Shown here piece after piece: positions 8,853-16,871 of a stretch of DNA of 64,000 nt. Source of the DNA: an uncultured Lachnospiraceae bacterium (GTDB taxonomy: Bacteria; Bacillota; Clostridia; Lachnospirales; Lachnospiraceae); assembly GCA_902794095.1 (NCBI GenBank), contig CADBFZ010000005.1:1-64000 (forward strand), read 5' to 3'. A model generated the notes under the pieces. That model ran no database searches. It was not told where the DNA came from and was given only the letters and a program-made list of their open reading frames with translations. Within the stretch, counting starts at the first letter, position 1; each line of letters opens with the position of its first letter. A program made the translations under genes and the position numbers.

Positions 8853-9347
8853 CTAGATTGTCAGTTCGTTCTCGGCCTGAATCTCGGATGCTTTATGTAC
8901 CAGATGGGACAGGGCCGCACATCCGACAGAGACTGAGATGCCGAGGAAATCGATTACTAATGATCCCAGCAGCATTCCGGGGTGACTCATTTTAAGGAAT
9001 AAAAGTACGATGTTGCCGAGGAAGAAAAATAACGTATCACCCAGTGCGAGGTAAGCCATCTTTGTAAGATAGTTTGCATTATCTTCGCAGAAGGATCTGT
9101 CGCCCTCGATGTTATTGGCTATTTTCCATCCCATTACCAGAAAGATATAGCAAGGGATTGCGGTTATCAGCAGGAATACCATCCAGGGGGTGAACATATA
9201 TGCCATGTCATCGATATCTGTACGGATGTCCGTGCCGAAAAGAGGGATGATGCCGAAGTATATGATGCATATACAGAAGATCATCCCGAAGATCCCGAAC
9301 CCGAGAAGGATTCCCTTGATCCATCTGGCTAAACTTTTCTGACTCAT
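8853..9347 (-). CDS. DUF2975 membrane protein
   Basis: The 164-residue protein has four predicted transmembrane helices (about 11-33, 51-72, 95-117 and 127-150). The motif NNIEGDRSFCEDNANYL between helices 2 and 3 is the DUF2975 hallmark (a G-x-PF-like loop). Function is unknown; relatives pair with a YozG-type HTH. RBS GGGAGGT precedes ATG 9347. A near-consensus promoter lies upstream. Confidence 0.8.
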   Translation of the reverse strand: MSQKSLARWIKGILLGFGIFGMIFCICIIYFGIIPLFGTDIRTDIDDMAYMFTPWMVFLLITAIPCYIFLVMGWKIANNIEGDRSFCEDNANYLTKMAYLALGDTLFFFLGNIVLLFLKMSHPGMLLGSLVIDFLGISVSVGCAALSHLVHKASEIQAENELTI

Positions 9348-9385
9348 AATTACCTCCCTTGAAGGCCTATCGCCTTTCCTCGGTC

Positions 9386-9414
9386 AATATAAACCCAAAA
9401 TTATCGGATGTCAA
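9386..9414 (-). promoter_or_regulatory. Promoter of the DUF2975-HTH-DUF4173 operon
   Basis: On the minus strand, TTGACA (9414-9409), a 17-base spacer and TATATT (9391-9386) lie 39 bases before the DUF2975 start. Upstream at 9431-9471 is the inverted pair CACGATA/TATCGTG, a plausible operator. It may serve the HTH protein encoded in the operon. Confidence 0.75.
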
Positions 9415-9563
9415 CACAAATTTATTGTGACACGATAAATCTATATTAAATCACGAGAAGAATATATCGTGAAAATCTTACAAACTTTGTTGAATTATTT
9501 TGTAAAAACAGGTATAAAAATGGGGATTCTTCTTAATAAATGTTTTTTTGAATTAAAAAACGC

Positions 9564-9592
9564 TTGATTTACATTTCACGGGATGATATATT
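9564..9592 (+). promoter_or_regulatory. Promoter of rpsF-ssb-rpsR
   Basis: TTGATT (9564-9569), a 17-base spacer and TATATT (9587-9592). Transcription would start near 9599, giving a leader of about 62 bases. The GATATATT/GTGATATATT sequence repeats just downstream (9585-9592 and 9601-9610). The rest of the 9348-9661 gap holds this promoter, the divergent one and the leader hairpin. Confidence 0.65.
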
Positions 9593-9616
9593 GAAACTCC
9601 GTGATATATTTTCCTT

Positions 9617-9637
9617 GTTCGCACTATGAGTGCGAGC
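9617..9637 (+). promoter_or_regulatory. Hairpin in the rpsF leader, candidate r-protein autoregulation site
   Basis: GTTCGCACT / AGTGCGAGC forms nine pairs around a three-base loop, 12 bases before the AAAGGAGG ribosome binding site. Leaders of rpsF-ssb-rpsR operons are known to bind the S6:S18 complex. Whether this hairpin is that motif cannot be settled by eye. Confidence 0.4.
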
Positions 9638-9661
9638 CAGAGACCAAAAGGAGGTAACAGC

Positions 9662-9952
9662 ATGAAAAAGTATGAATTAGCTGTCGTTGTCAGCGCTATG
9701 ATCGAAGACGACGCACGCACCGCTGTAGTTGATAAGTGCAAGGCACTTGTTGAGAGATTCGGCGGAAAAATCGCGGATGTAGAAGAGTGGGGCAAGAAAA
9801 AGCTCGCTTACGAAATCCAGAAGATGACCGAAGGCTACTACTACTTCATTCACTTTGAAGCAGAAGGCGATCAGAATTCAGAGATCGAGAGCCGCATGAG
9901 AATTATGGACGGCGTCATCAGATACTTATGCGTAAGACAGGACGAAGCATAA
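9662..9952 (+). CDS. rpsF: 30S ribosomal protein S6
   Basis: The 96-residue protein begins MKKYELAVVVSAMIEDD and includes the conserved KLAYEIQKMTEGYYYFIHF strand-helix block. S6 binds S18 on the 30S platform. The longest frame starts at 9626, but AAAGGAGG at 9648-9655 selects ATG 9662. It is first in the rpsF-ssb-rpsR operon, the standard bacterial order. Confidence 0.97.
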   Translation: MKKYELAVVVSAMIEDDARTAVVDKCKALVERFGGKIADVEEWGKKKLAYEIQKMTEGYYYFIHFEAEGDQNSEIESRMRIMDGVIRYLCVRQDEA

Positions 9953-9964
9953 GGAGATAAACTT

Positions 9965-10393
9965 ATGAATAAAGTTATTTTAATGGGAAGACTCACCAGA
10001 GATCCCGAGGTAAGCAGTTCAACTTCAGGCACGACTTTTGCCAGGTACAGTATCGCGGTGGACCGCAGGTTTAAGCGTGAAGGCGAGCCTGATGCGGATT
10101 TCTTCAATTGTACATCCTTCGGCAAGCAGGCCGAGTTCGTAGAGAGATATCTTAAGAAGGGCACCAAAGTTGTTGTGTCCGGAAGACTTCAGAATAACAA
10201 CTATACGAATAAGGATGGACAGAAGGTATACGACGTCCGTATCATGGTTGAAGACGTTGAATTCGCCGAGAGCAAGAATTCTTCATCCGAAGGTTCTTAT
10301 AACTCAGGTTCTCAGTCCCAGGGTTCCGCAGCAGGCGGAAATGATTTCCTGAACATCCCTGACGGACTTGTAGAAGAGCTCCCATTCAGCTAA
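9965..10393 (+). CDS. ssb: Single-stranded DNA-binding protein
   Basis: The 142-residue protein has an OB fold (1-105) starting MNKVILMGRLTRDPEV and including FFNCTSFGKQAEFVERYLKK. A glycine/serine-rich linker follows. The acidic tip VEELPFS at the end recruits replication and repair partners. It lies 12 bases after rpsF. Confidence 0.97.
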   Translation: MNKVILMGRLTRDPEVSSSTSGTTFARYSIAVDRRFKREGEPDADFFNCTSFGKQAEFVERYLKKGTKVVVSGRLQNNNYTNKDGQKVYDVRIMVEDVEFAESKNSSSEGSYNSGSQSQGSAAGGNDFLNIPDGLVEELPFS

Positions 10394-10420
10394 CACGTTT
10401 TTAGTTTGCAGGAGGCAATC

Positions 10421-10687
10421 ATGGCATATACCAAATCTGAGAGACCGGAAGGACCGGCCAGAAGAAGGGGCGGAATGCACGCAAGACGTAGAAAGGTGTG
10501 CGTTTTCTGCGGTAAGGACAACGTAATCGATTACAAGGATGCTAACAAGCTTCGTAAGTATATCTCTGAGGGAGGAAAGATCCTTCCCCGCCGTATCACC
10601 GGCAACTGCGCTGAGCATCAGAGAGAGCTTACCACCGCTATCAAGCGTGCTCGTCAGATGGCAATCCTTCCTTACACACAGGATTGA
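10421..10687 (+). CDS. rpsR: 30S ribosomal protein S18
   Basis: The 88-residue protein has KVCVFCGK and the basic core [19 protein letters not shown], ending [12 protein letters not shown]. The longest frame opens with TTG 10406, but the GCAGGAGG site points to ATG 10421. It ends the operon and is followed by a terminator. Confidence 0.97.
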   Translation: MAYTKSERPEGPARRRGGMHARRRKVCVFCGKDNVIDYKDANKLRKYISEGGKILPRRITGNCAEHQRELTTAIKRARQMAILPYTQD

Positions 10688-10713
10688 TCCCTTTGATCAA
10701 ATAGTGAACTTTG

Positions 10714-10747
10714 AAAAGACCGAATTGACAAATTCGGTCTTTTTTGA
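10714..10747 (+). terminator. Terminator of rpsF-ssb-rpsR
   Basis: AAAAGACCGAATT/AATTCGGTCTTTT hairpin with a short loop and a T-run. Confidence 0.88.
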
Positions 10748-10774
10748 TTTTTAGGAAATTCATAGTCTTTTAAT

Positions 10775-10803
10775 TTGCAACAAATTGCACAAAGTATTAT
10801 AAT
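10775..10803 (+). promoter_or_regulatory. Promoter of the chemoreceptor gene
   Basis: TTGCAA (10775-10780), a 17-base spacer and TATAAT (10798-10803). The start near 10810 leaves an unusually long leader of about 190 bases before ATG 11001. Confidence 0.7.
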
Positions 10804-10947
10804 AATTCAAAAGAATTGTCTGACAATTTGGGCGGTTCTTCTTTTATTTAATTTTCTGTATTTATAGTTCTTCAGCAAATGTATTGGTTCGTCAGTTCTT
10901 TAGTTTTTGGTTCTTAGTTCTTAGTTTTAACCCCATCAGTTGTAAGC

Positions 10948-10981
10948 CTTTCGGAAGGAACCGATTGGCGGTTTTATTTTT
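10948..10981 (+). promoter_or_regulatory. Possible transcription attenuator in the chemoreceptor leader
   Basis: CCTT-TCGG-AAGG (10947-10958) abuts AACCG/CGGTT (10959-10963 and 10969-10973), which is followed by TTATTTTT. This is a short intrinsic-terminator-like element only 20 bases before the coding region. Its 5' arm, GAACC, is complementary to three upstream GGTTC copies (10834, 10886, 10909), which could form alternative pairings. The ligand, if any, is unknown. Confidence 0.35.
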
Positions 10982-11000
10982 CTAACGGAGGTGAAGTGTT

Positions 11001-13457
11001 ATGGCGGCAAACAGTTCTAAGTCGCTAAGGAGCGAGGGTAAGCTTACGTTTTTCAACAAGATGAGCACTAAGATAGCACTGGTAGTTAGTGTGATCGTGC
11101 TGGTGGCAGTAGTTGCACAGGTCATTGTGGCATCCAGCAGGGCAACGAGTGCCATGGAAGACACCTATCTGAATTATGCTCAGAATCTTGCAGAGGAAGC
11201 AGCAATAGGAGTTGACTTCGCTACAGAGTTCGGCGAGCAGGCCTATGGCGGATATGCCATGAATCTTGCTCAGGAAGCAGCTATTTCAATTAATTTCTCA
11301 AGGGAGTTCGGTGAGACGGTTTATAAGTCTTATGCCCAGAACCTCGCTGAGGAAGCAGCAAAGGCGGTTGATCTTGCAGGTGGAGCAGGACTTAATACCG
11401 CACAGCTCGACGCAGTTCTTAAGAACGTTGCAATCAAGGATGTGGCAGGTTCTTATGCGTACATGGTTTCTCCCGATGGAGAGATGCTCTGGCATCCCAA
11501 TCCGGAGAAGATCGGTAATCCCGTAGAAAATGCAGCAGTTAAGGGAATCGTAGCAGATCTTCAGGCAGGTAAGACTGTCGAGAACGGTTCCGTACTGTAT
11601 GAGTATAAAGATGCTCTTAAGCTTGCAGGCTATGCATTTACCAATGCAGGTAACATCCTTATCGTAACCGCTGACTATGATGAGTTCATGAAGATCGATT
11701 ATGATACTCTTCTCGGAAACATTGAGATAGACGGCGTTGAGGGATCTTATGCATACATGGTAGCTCCCGACGGAACAATGCTTTGGCACACCAATCCCGA
11801 CAAGATCGGACAGCCCGTAGAAAATGCAGCAGTAAAGGGAATTGTAGCAGATCTTCAGGCAGGTAAAACTGTTGAAGACGGTTATGTAATTTATGAATAC
11901 AAAGATGCGCTTAAGCTTGCAGGATATTCATTTACCGATACCGGTAATATAGTTCTTGTAACAGCTGACTATGATAAGCTCATCAGAATCGACTATGATA
12001 CTCTCATCGGAAAGATTCAGATGTCGGGTATTGAAGGCTCTTACGCATACATGGTATCTTCCGACGGAACCATGCTGTATCACACCAATGCAGAGAAGAT
12101 CGGACAGCCCGTTGAGAATGACGCTGTAAAGGGAATCGTAGCAGACCTTCAGGCGGGCAAGGATGTTCCCAATGGTGCGGTATTCTATGAGTTCAAGGGT
12201 TCTTATAAGGCAGCGGGTTATGCATTTACCAGAGACGGTAATATCGTAATCGTTACCGCTGACAGAGATAAGATGATGGCAAGCGTTGATGCCATGAGAC
12301 TCAGCCTGATCTCTATCGGTGTTCTCTGTGTAATCTTCGCGGTAGCATTTGTAATCATCTTCACGATGATCATGCTCAAGGCTCTTGAAGCTCTTGTTCC
12401 CATTATTAACAAGACAGCTAATTACGACTTCACCGCTGACTCGGATTCCGACAAGCTTGAGAAGAGAAAGGATGAGGTCGGACTTATCGCAAATGCTCTT
12501 GCCAAGACAAGAGATAACCTCAGAGAGATGGTCGAGTCCATACAGAATGCAGGTGCCAACATCAATTCCAATGTTGATGATCTGAAGACTACCATGGACA
12601 AGGTCGGAACAATGTGCGAGGACAACTCGGCTACTACCGAGGAGCTTGCAGCCGGAATGCAGGAGACCGCAGCTTCTACCACTACCATTGCTTCGAATGT
12701 ATCCAATGTTCGTGAGAGTGCACGCGGCATAGATGAACTTGCAGGTGAAGGAACCAAACTTTCCGACGAAGTTCTCAACCGTGCCGGCGAATTGGCATCC
12801 ACTACCGAGAAGGCAAGTAAGAAGACCATCGAGATCTATGAATCCGTTAAGGTTAAGTCCGAAGAAGCAATCGTTGCTTCCCAGGCTGTTAACAAGATCA
12901 ACGAACTTACCGGAACCATCATGGCGATCTCTTCACAGACCGGACTCCTTGCGCTTAATGCTTCAATTGAGGCAGCAAGAGCGGGTGAGGCAGGAAGAGG
13001 ATTCGCGGTTGTTGCTACCGAGATTTCAAATCTTGCAACACAGACTTCCGAAGCGGTTAAGAACATCGGAAGCATCGTAGATGAAGTTAACAGCGCAGTC
13101 GGTAAGATGTCCGAATGTCTCACTCAGACAACTGACTTCCTTGAGACCAACGTTCTTGCGGATTATCAGGAATTCGGTAAAGTCAGTGAGCAGTACAAGG
13201 ATGATGCGGATACCTTCGGAAGCAGTATGAACGATATCAGAAAGAGCATCCAGGATCTTGCGGAAGAAATCGATCTTATCGTATCTGCAATCGAAGGCAT
13301 CGATACAACCGTTACCGAGTCTTCACACGGTGTTGTTGATATCGCAGAGAAGACCACTGAGATGACTACAGAAACCGCAGACAGCATAGAGAAGGTTAAC
13401 GGCTGTAAACAGGTTGTTGCGGATCTTAACGATCTCATTGCCAAGTTCAAGCTTTAA
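11001..13457 (+). CDS. Methyl-accepting chemotaxis protein with triplicated sensor unit
   Basis: The 818-residue transmembrane receptor signals to CheA/CheW. Helix 1 spans about 24-45 and helix 2 about 434-459; a HAMP-like segment and the cytoplasmic coiled coil follow. The hairpin tip [16 protein letters not shown] is intact. The extracytoplasmic part is built of repeats: three 26-residue units (Y-x-x-YAxNLAxEAA at about 56, 82, 108) and three Cache-like units spaced exactly 98 residues apart (GSYAYMV at 150, 248, 346). Within these, [17 protein letters not shown] is almost invariant. Ligand unknown. RBS ACGGAGG precedes ATG. No che genes are in the window. Confidence 0.93.
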   Translation: MAANSSKSLRSEGKLTFFNKMSTKIALVVSVIVLVAVVAQVIVASSRATSAMEDTYLNYAQNLAEEAAIGVDFATEFGEQAYGGYAMNLAQEAAISINFSREFGETVYKSYAQNLAEEAAKAVDLAGGAGLNTAQLDAVLKNVAIKDVAGSYAYMVSPDGEMLWHPNPEKIGNPVENAAVKGIVADLQAGKTVENGSVLYEYKDALKLAGYAFTNAGNILIVTADYDEFMKIDYDTLLGNIEIDGVEGSYAYMVAPDGTMLWHTNPDKIGQPVENAAVKGIVADLQAGKTVEDGYVIYEYKDALKLAGYSFTDTGNIVLVTADYDKLIRIDYDTLIGKIQMSGIEGSYAYMVSSDGTMLYHTNAEKIGQPVENDAVKGIVADLQAGKDVPNGAVFYEFKGSYKAAGYAFTRDGNIVIVTADRDKMMASVDAMRLSLISIGVLCVIFAVAFVIIFTMIMLKALEALVPIINKTANYDFTADSDSDKLEKRKDEVGLIANALAKTRDNLREMVESIQNAGANINSNVDDLKTTMDKVGTMCEDNSATTEELAAGMQETAASTTTIASNVSNVRESARGIDELAGEGTKLSDEVLNRAGELASTTEKASKKTIEIYESVKVKSEEAIVASQAVNKINELTGTIMAISSQTGLLALNASIEAARAGEAGRGFAVVATEISNLATQTSEAVKNIGSIVDEVNSAVGKMSECLTQTTDFLETNVLADYQEFGKVSEQYKDDADTFGSSMNDIRKSIQDLAEEIDLIVSAIEGIDTTVTESSHGVVDIAEKTTEMTTETADSIEKVNGCKQVVADLNDLIAKFKL

Positions 13458-13479
13458 TCTAAAGCATTTATGCATAATA

Positions 13480-13512
13480 AAAGCCCGACCGGAAAGATCC
13501 GGTCGGGCTTTA
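13480..13512. terminator. Bidirectional terminator
   Basis: AAAGCCCGACCGG/CCGGTCGGGCTTT perfect hairpin, five-base loop, with A/T flanks on both sides. It separates the chemoreceptor gene from the convergent DUF1858 gene. Confidence 0.88.
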
Positions 13513-13526
13513 TAATGCGATATGAA

Positions 13527-13820
13527 TCACGCTTCCTCGGGCTTTGCATCTCTTTCGAGGCACTCTTTGATGTAATCCATGAGTTCGTCGATGATGATTC
13601 CGTGTACGATCGCTGCCTCCTCGAGGGTCTCCATCATAGCTGCGGGACAGCTTACACAATGCATGCCTGCTTCCATGAGAATGGGGATGATCTCGGGCTT
13701 CTGGGTCATGATCTCGCCCAGGGTCATGTTGGATCTGATTCCGCAAACTTCTCTGACGGGCTCTCCGTCCATGGAAACTTCTTCTTCCATATCAAGGTTT
13801 TCTTTTAATTCGGTATCCAT
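13527..13820 (-). CDS. DUF1858 redox-disulfide domain protein
   Basis: The 97-residue soluble protein has an acidic N-terminal tail, then a helical domain with MTLGEIMTQKPEIIPILMEAG and a CVSC pair, typical of the DUF1858 'hybrid-cluster-protein-associated redox disulfide' family. Function is unproven; relatives occur in anaerobes near redox enzymes. A start at 13832 is possible, but GGAG lies six bases ahead of the second ATG (13820), which I use. It is divergent from the pyruvate formate-lyase gene. Confidence 0.8.
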   Translation of the reverse strand: MDTELKENLDMEEEVSMDGEPVREVCGIRSNMTLGEIMTQKPEIIPILMEAGMHCVSCPAAMMETLEEAAIVHGIIIDELMDYIKECLERDAKPEEA

Positions 13821-13944
13821 AATCTGCTCCATACAGTGATTGTTATGTTTAAATATCTCGTTACGAAAAGACAGTATATCTCATTAAAACCAATTTGGCT
13901 AATATGTTTTTGATTTTAATGAAAAATTTAGTTTCCGTGAAACC

Positions 13945-14036
13945 TTGTATACACGAAAAAGTCAGGTTTCATGGGACTTGTACGTAAAAAAGTACACGGC
14001 ATCACCTTGACTTCTGTATACAATCTTCACTATAAT
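13945..14036 (+). promoter_or_regulatory. Promoter and paired palindromes of the pyruvate formate-lyase locus
   Basis: TTGACT (14007-14012), an 18-base spacer and a perfect TATAAT (14031-14036). The palindrome TGTATAC occurs in TTGTATACA (13945-13953) and TGTATACAA (14015-14023). The second copy lies inside the promoter spacer, where a bound repressor would block polymerase. A further TGTAC-N8-GTACA repeat lies at 13979-13996. The leader of about 104 bases contains small hairpins. The gap 13833-14146 holds nothing else recognisable. Confidence 0.7.
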
Positions 14037-14146
14037 TGAATCACTCACGAAGCGGTTTAGGAGTCAGTATGTAATGCCGAAAATACTCCGTGAACACAGA
14101 ACTTCGTAACATTTTAATTCTATATTTCAATAGGAGGAACTACTAA

Positions 14147-16189
14147 ATGGAAAGACCTGAATGGCAGGATTTCAAAACAGGTAAGTGGGACAGAGAAGTA
14201 AATGTCCGTGACTTCATCCAGAGAAACTATCATCCCTATGACGGAGATGAGAGCTTCCTTGCAGGACCTACACAGGCTACCAAGGATCTTTGGGCACAGG
14301 TTCTCGATCTTCAGAAGAAGGAGAGAGAAGCAGGCGGCGTTCTTGATATGGACACCAAGGTTGTTTCAACCATCGTTTCTCATGGACCCGGATACCTTGA
14401 CAAGAGCAAGGAGAAGATCGTCGGATTCCAGACCGACAAGCCTTTCAAGCGTTCACTTCAGCCTTGGGGCGGACTCAGAATGGCAGAGAAAGCTTGCCAG
14501 GACAACGGATATGAAGTTGATCCCGAGGTTTCCGCTTTCTTCGCAGTAAACCGTAAGACTCACAACGAGGGATGTTTCGATGCTTACACCCCCGAGATGA
14601 GAAATTGCCGTTCTTCACACATCATTACCGGTCTTCCTGATGCATACGGAAGAGGACGTATCATCGGTGACTATCGTAGAGTTGCTCTCTATGGTATCGA
14701 CAGACTTATCGAGGACAAGGAAGAGCAGAAGCTTTCCACCGATTACGTTATGACTGATGACGTTATCCGTCTTCGTGAAGAGCTCAGCGAGCAGATCAAG
14801 GCTCTTAAGATGATGAAAGAGATGGCTGCATCTTACGGATGCGATATCTCCAAGCCCGCAGCAAACGTTCAGGAAGCTATCCAGTGGACCTACTTCGGAT
14901 ATCTTTCATCCGTTAAGGAGCAGAACGGTGCAGCAATGAGCCTTGGCCGTACCTCCACTTTCATTGATATTTATGCAGAGCGTGACCTTGCAAACGGAAC
15001 CTTCACTGAGGAGCAGATCCAGGAGTTCATAGATCACTTCATCATGAAGCTTCGTTGCGTAAAGTTCGCAAGAACTCCCGAGTACAACCAGATCTTCGCA
15101 GGCGATCCCGTTTGGGTTACCGAGTCTCTCGGTGGTGTAGGCGTTGACGGAAGACACATGGTTACCAAGACCTCTTTCCGTTATCTCCACACTCTTGAGA
15201 ACCTTGGTGCAGCTCCCGAGCCTAACCTTACCGTTCTCTGGTCAACCAGACTTCCTCAGAACTGGAAGAAGTACTGCGCTAAGATCTCTATCACCACTTC
15301 TTCAATCCAGTACGAGAACGACGATCTCATGAGAGTTGTTCACGGCGATGACTACGGTATCGCATGCTGCGTATCCTCCATGGTTATCGGTAAAGAGATG
15401 CAGTTCTTCGGAGCACGTGCTAACCTTGCTAAGTGTCTCCTTTATGCTCTTAACGGTGGTATCGATGAAGTTACCAAGAAGCAGGTTGGACCTAAGTACC
15501 GCCCTGTAACCGGTGACGTCCTTGACTACGATGATGTTATGGACAAGTTCATCGACATGATGGAGTGGCAGGCTGAGGTTTACGTTAACACCCTCAACAT
15601 CATCCACTACATGCACGACAAGTATTGCTATGAGAGAGCAGAGATGGCTCTTCATGACAAGAACGTTAAGAGATATTTCGCAACCGGTATTGCAGGTCTT
15701 TCAATCGTTGCTGACTCACTTTCAGCTATCAAGTATGCTAAGGTTGAAGTTATCCGCGATGAGGACGGTATCATCACCGACTTCAAGACCACCGGCGAGT
15801 TCCCTAAGTATGGTAACGATGATGACCGCGTAGACGATATCGCTCAGATGATCGTTCACAAGTTCATGACCGCTGTACGTCGTCACCACACCTACAGAGA
15901 TGGTGTTCCTACCACCTCAATCCTTACCATCACTTCAAACGTTACCTATGGTAAGGCAACCGGTAACACTCCCGACGGACGTAAGAAGGGCATGCCTTTC
16001 GCTCCCGGAGCTAACCCTATGCATGGTCGTGACACCCACGGTGCTGTCGCTTCCCTTTCTTCCGTTTCCAAGCTTCCTTTCAACGATGCTCAGGACGGAA
16101 TCTCCAATACCTTCACCATCATCCCCGGAGCACTCGGCAAGGATGACAAGGTATTTGCAGGCGACATCGATCTTGACCTCAGCAAGTAA
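14147..16189 (+). CDS. pflB: Pyruvate formate-lyase catalytic core lacking the glycyl-radical domain
   Basis: Converts pyruvate and CoA to acetyl-CoA and formate. The 680 residues follow the PFL fold from [20 protein letters not shown] through [14 protein letters not shown] to the adjacent active-site cysteines Cys407-Cys408 in GIACCVSSM and the [14 protein letters not shown] block. The chain ends just after [10 protein letters not shown], where full-length enzymes (about 740-760 residues) enter the glycyl-radical domain containing RVSGYAV. That domain is encoded separately at 16516-16761. The stop is followed by a strong hairpin and two further genes with their own ribosome sites, so this is a split enzyme, not a frameshift. 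AGGAGG precedes ATG 14147. Codon use is that of a highly expressed gene. Confidence 0.95.
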   Translation: MERPEWQDFKTGKWDREVNVRDFIQRNYHPYDGDESFLAGPTQATKDLWAQVLDLQKKEREAGGVLDMDTKVVSTIVSHGPGYLDKSKEKIVGFQTDKPFKRSLQPWGGLRMAEKACQDNGYEVDPEVSAFFAVNRKTHNEGCFDAYTPEMRNCRSSHIITGLPDAYGRGRIIGDYRRVALYGIDRLIEDKEEQKLSTDYVMTDDVIRLREELSEQIKALKMMKEMAASYGCDISKPAANVQEAIQWTYFGYLSSVKEQNGAAMSLGRTSTFIDIYAERDLANGTFTEEQIQEFIDHFIMKLRCVKFARTPEYNQIFAGDPVWVTESLGGVGVDGRHMVTKTSFRYLHTLENLGAAPEPNLTVLWSTRLPQNWKKYCAKISITTSSIQYENDDLMRVVHGDDYGIACCVSSMVIGKEMQFFGARANLAKCLLYALNGGIDEVTKKQVGPKYRPVTGDVLDYDDVMDKFIDMMEWQAEVYVNTLNIIHYMHDKYCYERAEMALHDKNVKRYFATGIAGLSIVADSLSAIKYAKVEVIRDEDGIITDFKTTGEFPKYGNDDDRVDDIAQMIVHKFMTAVRRHHTYRDGVPTTSILTITSNVTYGKATGNTPDGRKKGMPFAPGANPMHGRDTHGAVASLSSVSKLPFNDAQDGISNTFTIIPGALGKDDKVFAGDIDLDLSK

Positions 16190-16211
16190 TTAAAAGTAGC
16201 GAAGCTCCGAA

Positions 16212-16242
16212 GGCCACGTACCGGGTTCCCGGTACCTTGGCC
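16212..16242 (+). promoter_or_regulatory. Strong intercistronic hairpin after pflB
   Basis: GTACCGGG/CCCGGTAC around a TT loop, extended by GGCCA/TGGCC across a small internal loop. No T-run follows, so it is more likely an mRNA-stabilising or processing element than a terminator. It could set different levels of the core and the small subunits. Confidence 0.55.
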
Positions 16243-16284
16243 GGAAGGGCCGGATAAAAATAAATAAACGGAAAGGATACCACT

Positions 16285-16488
16285 ATGGATCAGAAAGACA
16301 TGATAGATGATCTTGTAAAGATGCTCGATGATGGATTCGCAAGCGGCACCGGACATGTCAATGTAGACACGTCGGAAGATCAGACGGATGTTAAGGATGT
16401 TACAACCATGGGATGTACGGACTGTTCCAGAACTCCTTTGGCTTGCAGCGTTCCTACGCTCCATCAGGGTATCGACGATTATCAGTAA
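16285..16488 (+). CDS. 67-aa Cys-rich protein resembling the start of the glycyl-radical domain
   Basis: Residues 8-27 (DDLVKMLDDGFASGTGHVNV) line up with the entry of the glycyl-radical domain in the next gene ([20 protein letters not shown]). The remainder has no RVSGYAV loop. It carries Cys44, Cys47 and Cys54 (CTDC, then LAC) and ends LHQGIDDYQ. It has its own GGAAAGGA site and ATG. It is soluble, acidic and sandwiched between pflB and the radical-domain gene, so it is probably part of the enzyme system. It may be a placeholder for the docking site, an assembly factor or a thiol-based switch; these are guesses. Confidence 0.75.
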   Translation: MDQKDMIDDLVKMLDDGFASGTGHVNVDTSEDQTDVKDVTTMGCTDCSRTPLACSVPTLHQGIDDYQ

Positions 16489-16515
16489 ACAAATCTTACC
16501 AGGAGGAAAAAAATC

Positions 16516-16761
16516 ATGGCAGAAGCATCTACCGCACAGGTTGGTAACCTTGTGAATCTTCTCGATGGTTATGCTACCAAGGGTGGCCATCATCTTAATG
16601 TTAACGTTCTCAACAGAGACACTCTTCTCGATGCTCAGCAGCATCCCGAGAATTATCCTCAGCTCACTATCCGCGTATCCGGATATGCAGTAAACTTTAT
16701 TAAGCTTACTCCCGAGCAGCAGGCAGACGTTATCTCCAGAACATTCCATGAGTCCATTTGA
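16516..16761 (+). CDS. Separate glycyl-radical domain of pyruvate formate-lyase (GrcA-like)
   Basis: The 81-residue protein matches the last 80 residues of normal [31 protein letters not shown], then [13 protein letters not shown] with the radical glycine Gly56, and the terminal helix [18 protein letters not shown]. It resembles E. coli GrcA/YfiD, which rescues oxygen-cleaved PFL. Here the neighbouring PflB has no radical domain of its own, so this subunit should be obligatory. AGGAGG precedes ATG 16516. It is followed by a terminator. Confidence 0.92.
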   Translation: MAEASTAQVGNLVNLLDGYATKGGHHLNVNVLNRDTLLDAQQHPENYPQLTIRVSGYAVNFIKLTPEQQADVISRTFHESI

Positions 16762-16783
16762 TCATCGAAGGATGTAACGATTC

Positions 16784-16817
16784 AAAGGACTGTCGCATAT
16801 GCGGCAGTCCTTTTTTT
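16784..16817 (+). terminator. Terminator after the glycyl-radical subunit gene
   Basis: AAAGGACTG...CAGTCCTTT hairpin containing CGCATATGCG, followed by a T-run. It separates the three enzyme-subunit genes from pflA. Confidence 0.85.
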
Positions 16818-16871
16818 ATGTCTTAAGAAGGCGGAAATGTGGTATGATAAACGGGTAACGGAGGTGAGAAT

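Noticed and set aside
10810-10990. A cyclic-di-GMP class I riboswitch ahead of the chemoreceptor gene
   Set aside because: Expected because such receptors often have one, but the GGGACGCAAAGCC-like core and receptor loop are absent.
13470-13808. A plus-strand ORF opposite the DUF1858 gene
   Set aside because: It starts inside a terminator and mirrors a gene with recognisable motifs.
16190-16761. A frameshift or stop-codon error splitting one normal pfl gene
   Set aside because: The gap contains a strong hairpin, a complete 67-codon gene and two separate ribosome sites. The 81-residue ORF starts with its own Met and N-terminal extension.
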